This document shows, piece by piece, positions 61,672-64,000 of a stretch of DNA of 64,000 nt. Both the position numbers and the translations under genes were made by a program. The notes below the pieces were generated by a model. That model was not told where the DNA came from. It ran no database searches and saw only the letters and a program-made list of their open reading frames with translations. Each line of letters begins with the position of its first letter. Within the stretch, counting starts at the first letter, position 1. This DNA comes from Tranquillimonas sp964472855 (GTDB lineage: Bacteria; Pseudomonadota; Alphaproteobacteria; Rhodobacterales; Rhodobacteraceae), in assembly GCA_964472855.1 (NCBI GenBank), contig CAYYMJ010000009.1, positions 7,839 through 71,838 on the forward strand, in the 5' to 3' direction.

Positions 61672-63012
61672 TCAGCGGCCCATCAGGGCCGCGTCAAAGG
61701 GATAACGGATCAGGTTCTCGAACCCGTCCTCGGTGATCAGAACCTGTTCTTCCAGCTTGATCGAAAATCCGCCGCCAACCGCGCCGACCAGCGCCTCGAC
61801 GCACAAGACCATGCCCGGCTCCAGCGGGTAATCATACGACCCTTCGACGTATTTGTCGGGATAGGGCACCAGGGGCCATTCATCGCATAACCCGACACCA
61901 TGCATGGCACAGCCGTATTTCAACTTCTGAAACTTCTCGGGCAGGCGGTGGCAGCGTTCCACCAGTTCGGGGATCATCAGCCCAGGCTTCAACAGCTCCA
62001 TGTTGGTGAAGATATGCTCATGCGCCATCTGCATCGCGGCGACCATCTCGGGGTCGGGCGCGCGGTCGCCGATCCACCAGGTGCGGCTGATGTCGACGCA
62101 GATGCCATAACTGCCCACAAGATCGGTGTCGAAGGCGACAATCTCGTTGTTCTGCACCTTGCGCGGGCCGCATTCCTGAAACCACGGGTTGGTGCGCGGC
62201 CCCGAGGTCAGCAGCCGCGTCTCGATCCACTCGCCGCCCCGGCGGATGTTCTCGGCATGCAGCACCGCCCAGATGTCGTCTTCGGTCATGGTGCCGCCCG
62301 GCACGCCGGCGCGTGCCGTCGTTTCCATCACGCCGATCGACCTTTCGCAGGCGTCGACCGCGCAGCGCATGGCGTGGATCTCGTCGGCGCCCTTCACGCT
62401 GCGGCACTTCTCGGTGACCTCCTCGCCCTCCATCACCTCAAAGCCCCGCGCCTCCAGCGCCCTGAGCCCGTGCAGCATGATCTTGTCCACGGCCAGCCGC
62501 TTGTTGCCGGGGGCGTGGGCGCGCAGGATGTCCTCGACCTCGCCGGTCACCCGATGCGCGGCGGTGCCCAGCTTGTCGCCCCGGTCGAAATAGAACAGGT
62601 CGAAACCCGAGCGCACTTCGCGCACCAGCGGGTTGAACTCGGTCAGGAAGGGCGCGTTCTTGTAGTCCCAGATCACCATGTGGCCGTCGGCGCACAACAG
62701 CAGCGCCCGGAACGGGTTGTGGGTGTTCCAAAGCTGCATGTTGGTGGAATCGGTGGCGTAACGAATGTTCAGCGGGTCGAACATCAGCAACCCGGCATAG
62801 CCGCGCGCCACGATATGCGCCGTCAGCCGCTCCCAGCGATAGCGGCGCATGGCCTGCAGATCGGGCAGTGTCAGCCCGGCGGCGGCCCACTCCGAGAACG
62901 CCAGCCCGGTCGGCCCGATCTCGATCCGGTTGCCGTCGTTGGGCGTGTTGTCGCCCAGCATCGCGCCCTGGCCGGGGTCGATCTTGCGGCTGTCGCGGTA
63001 ATGCCTGTTCAT
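61672..63012 (-). CDS. dddP: Dimethylsulfoniopropionate (DMSP) lyase DddP
   Basis: 446 aa M24 (creatinase/aminopeptidase P) fold enzyme cleaving DMSP to dimethyl sulfide and acrylate. ATG 63012 gives MNRHYRDSRKIDPGQGAMLG, like Roseovarius DddP. With this start the residues known from Ruegeria lacuscaerulensis DddP fall at the same numbers: D295 and D297 (AFDTDLVG), D307 (CVDISRTWW), H371 and the catalytic D377 (HGVGLCDEW), E406 (LCVEALVG) and E421 (IKLEEQVL). This makes a true lyase, not a prolidase, very likely. No signal peptide. Convergent with the TRAP operon and divergent from the N-demethylase-like gene. Confidence 0.96.
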   Translation of the reverse strand: MNRHYRDSRKIDPGQGAMLGDNTPNDGNRIEIGPTGLAFSEWAAAGLTLPDLQAMRRYRWERLTAHIVARGYAGLLMFDPLNIRYATDSTNMQLWNTHNPFRALLLCADGHMVIWDYKNAPFLTEFNPLVREVRSGFDLFYFDRGDKLGTAAHRVTGEVEDILRAHAPGNKRLAVDKIMLHGLRALEARGFEVMEGEEVTEKCRSVKGADEIHAMRCAVDACERSIGVMETTARAGVPGGTMTEDDIWAVLHAENIRRGGEWIETRLLTSGPRTNPWFQECGPRKVQNNEIVAFDTDLVGSYGICVDISRTWWIGDRAPDPEMVAAMQMAHEHIFTNMELLKPGLMIPELVERCHRLPEKFQKLKYGCAMHGVGLCDEWPLVPYPDKYVEGSYDYPLEPGMVLCVEALVGAVGGGFSIKLEEQVLITEDGFENLIRYPFDAALMGR

Positions 63013-63337
63013 CGCCTGCGCCCCCCTCTGCTCAGTCCCATGTCGGCAGAGCGGGCGGGCGCGGTCTTGTCCGAAACCGACGCCGCGCGGCGTCGCTGGC
63101 GGGGCACCGCCGGCCGTGCGACAGCGTTTCGCGGTGCACTTGACCCAGCTGGCATCGCCAATGGCGTTTCGGGTTTGAAGTGATCCAGCAGGCACCGCCT
63201 GACGTGTTGACCGCGTGATTTCAGGCGACGTCAGGTGACTCAGGTTCAACGCGATGCGCCTTAACGCGTTGAAATCCGTGGTTTCGGGCAGCGTTGGGTG
63301 CTTCAGTTTCAACGCGCAACACGTTAGCCTTCGGCCC
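63013..63337. promoter_or_regulatory. 325-bp divergent region between dddP and the N-demethylase-like gene
   Basis: No gene was seen. It should hold the promoters of both genes. The dddP-proximal part contains CACTTGACCCAGC and GGGTTTGAAGTG near 63140-63175, a loose inverted repeat. The other half is taken up by two copies of the ~60-bp dispersed repeat. No known regulator site was recognised. Confidence 0.5.
63196..63321 (+). repeat. Dispersed ~60-bp repeat, copies B and C in tandem
   Basis: Copy B is 63196-63258 (CGCCTGACGTGTTGA, TTCAGGCGACG, TCAGGTGACTCAGG, TTCAACGCG) and copy C about 63258-63321 (TAACGCGTTGA, TTTCGGGCAGCG, TTGGGTGCTTCAG, TTTCAACGCG). Copy A lies after aroB at 6323. The units align with about one gap. 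Copy C ends 16 bp before the next start codon. Confidence 0.65.
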
Positions 63338-64000
63338 ATGCCGTCTGACCTGCCGAACCTGCCTTACAGCCCGTGGTCGCTGCCGCACATGCTGCGGCTG
63401 CCGGGCACGGCGCCGCTGGCGGATGCGCCCTGGCTGCTGGTCTGCGATGCCTTCAACAGCCAGATGGCCCGGCGCGACCAACTGCTGGCCGACCAGCCCG
63501 AGGCTGTCACCGCGGCGCTGCCGGGGGCGGGGCCAGCCATTGCCGAGCTGTTCGATACGGTGCTCGCCCACCTGTCAGAGGCGCCCGGCTATGCCATCGA
63601 CGGCCCCTCCGTGCGCCGCCCCGACGGCGTGACCGTCGCGCTTGACGGGCCGTCGCCGCTGCTGGTTCTGGCGCGGCTGGTTCAGGAAGACCTGTGCCTG
63701 CTGCAAAAGACCGGGGACGAACATGTCCTGACCGCCGCCACTTTGTGCTTTCCCGCCAAATGGACCCTGTCGGAAAAGCTGGGCCGCCCGCTGTCGCGCA
63801 TCCATGCGCCGGTGGCCGCGTATGACCCGCGCATTGCGCAGCGGGTCCAGCGCATGTTCGACGCCGTGCGCCCCGACCGGCCGATCTGGCGGTTCAACCT
63901 GTTCCCCGAGGAAACCGACGAGCTGTTCCTGCCCTTCCGCGAGGCGGCAAGCGCCGCGCGCGTGATGGGCAAGTGCCACTTCCTGCGGTCCGAACGTCAG
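63338..64000 (+). CDS. Heme-dependent oxidative N-demethylase-family protein (DUF3445), cut by window edge
   Basis: 221 residues visible from ATG 63338 with no stop before base 64000. DUF3445 / HODM alpha-subunit-like marks: LPYSPWSLPHMLRLPGTAPL, ARLVQEDLCLLQKTGDEHVL, TLCFPAKWTLSEKLGRPLSR, IHAPVAAYDPRIAQRVQRMF. Characterised relatives oxidise methylated amines such as dimethylamine using heme and oxygen. The residues that would bind heme could lie past the edge. Divergent from dddP, so both may serve methylated osmolyte breakdown (inference). Confidence 0.83.
   Translation, partial: MPSDLPNLPYSPWSLPHMLRLPGTAPLADAPWLLVCDAFNSQMARRDQLLADQPEAVTAALPGAGPAIAELFDTVLAHLSEAPGYAIDGPSVRRPDGVTVALDGPSPLLVLARLVQEDLCLLQKTGDEHVLTAATLCFPAKWTLSEKLGRPLSRIHAPVAAYDPRIAQRVQRMFDAVRPDRPIWRFNLFPEETDELFLPFREAASAARVMGKCHFLRSERQ

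Overview
The window looks like a chromosomal segment of a marine alphaproteobacterium of the Rhodobacteraceae (Roseobacter group). It has high GC and dense, partly overlapping operons, and its gene set fits that group: a C4-pathway 5-aminolevulinate synthase, ChpT, ornithine-lipid synthesis (olsBA), a DksA with one zinc-finger Cys, a B12-dependent ribonucleotide reductase behind an NrdR box, and a DMSP lyase of the DddP type. No phage, insertion sequence, CRISPR array or plasmid function was seen. Three runs of exactly 100 N (7283-7382, 35503-35602, 39426-39525) are flanked by short direct duplications of 55, 29 and 19 bp, so this is a draft scaffold, possibly from a metagenome.

Layout. 1-7.2 kb: CNNM/CorC membrane protein (cut by the left edge), a metallophosphoesterase, a minus-strand xerD / exported protein / 44-aa membrane protein set divergent from aroK-aroB, then an M48 protease. 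7.4-12.5 kb: a minus-strand block, MoxR-type ATPase upstream of GNAT, DUF2927 lipoprotein, 55-aa membrane protein, VWA protein, membrane protein and DedA; six of these genes are chained by 1-4 nt overlaps. 12.7-22.9 kb: dksA, FAD monooxygenase, proA, an imperfect 180-bp tandem duplication of the proA/chpT junction, chpT divergent from a DUF3553 gene, olsBA, M32 peptidase, ctaA, TrmJ-like methyltransferase, TfoX-N protein, ThiE-like protein. 23-39 kb: class I aldolase and pgk, two overlapping cyclophilins, DUF3179 protein, EamA permease, selO, nucleoside hydrolase, M20 dipeptidase, hemA, RodZ-like protein, ispG. 39.6-52 kb: penicillin-acylase-like hydrolase, 3-hydroxyisobutyrate-dehydrogenase-like enzyme, gpt, fabI, pdxH, double cold-shock protein, DUF192 protein, tRNA-Pro, nrdJ, RlmL-like methyltransferase. 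52-54.8 kb: acetolactate synthase genes behind a leader peptide and attenuator-like terminator. 54.8-64 kb: a Cache-domain histidine kinase and LuxR-type regulator divergent from a dctPQM TRAP operon, then convergent dddP, then a divergent heme-dependent N-demethylase-like gene cut by the right edge.

How the genes work together. Most of the window is housekeeping: shikimate, proline, heme, isoprenoid, fatty acid, branched-chain amino acid and nucleotide metabolism. The right end looks like an adaptive module for organic osmolytes: a sensed and imported organic acid (TRAP), cleavage of DMSP to DMS and acrylate (DddP), and probably oxidation of a methylated amine. The TRAP substrate and any link between these parts are inference.

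The less familiar material is mostly non-coding. A stop-codon-proximal element (CATCATCTTGG...AAATATCCC followed by a GC hairpin) occurs six times, always 6-31 nt after a stop codon and on the coding strand. A second repeat of about 60 bp occurs three times, and a 21-bp perfect palindrome family occurs twice.
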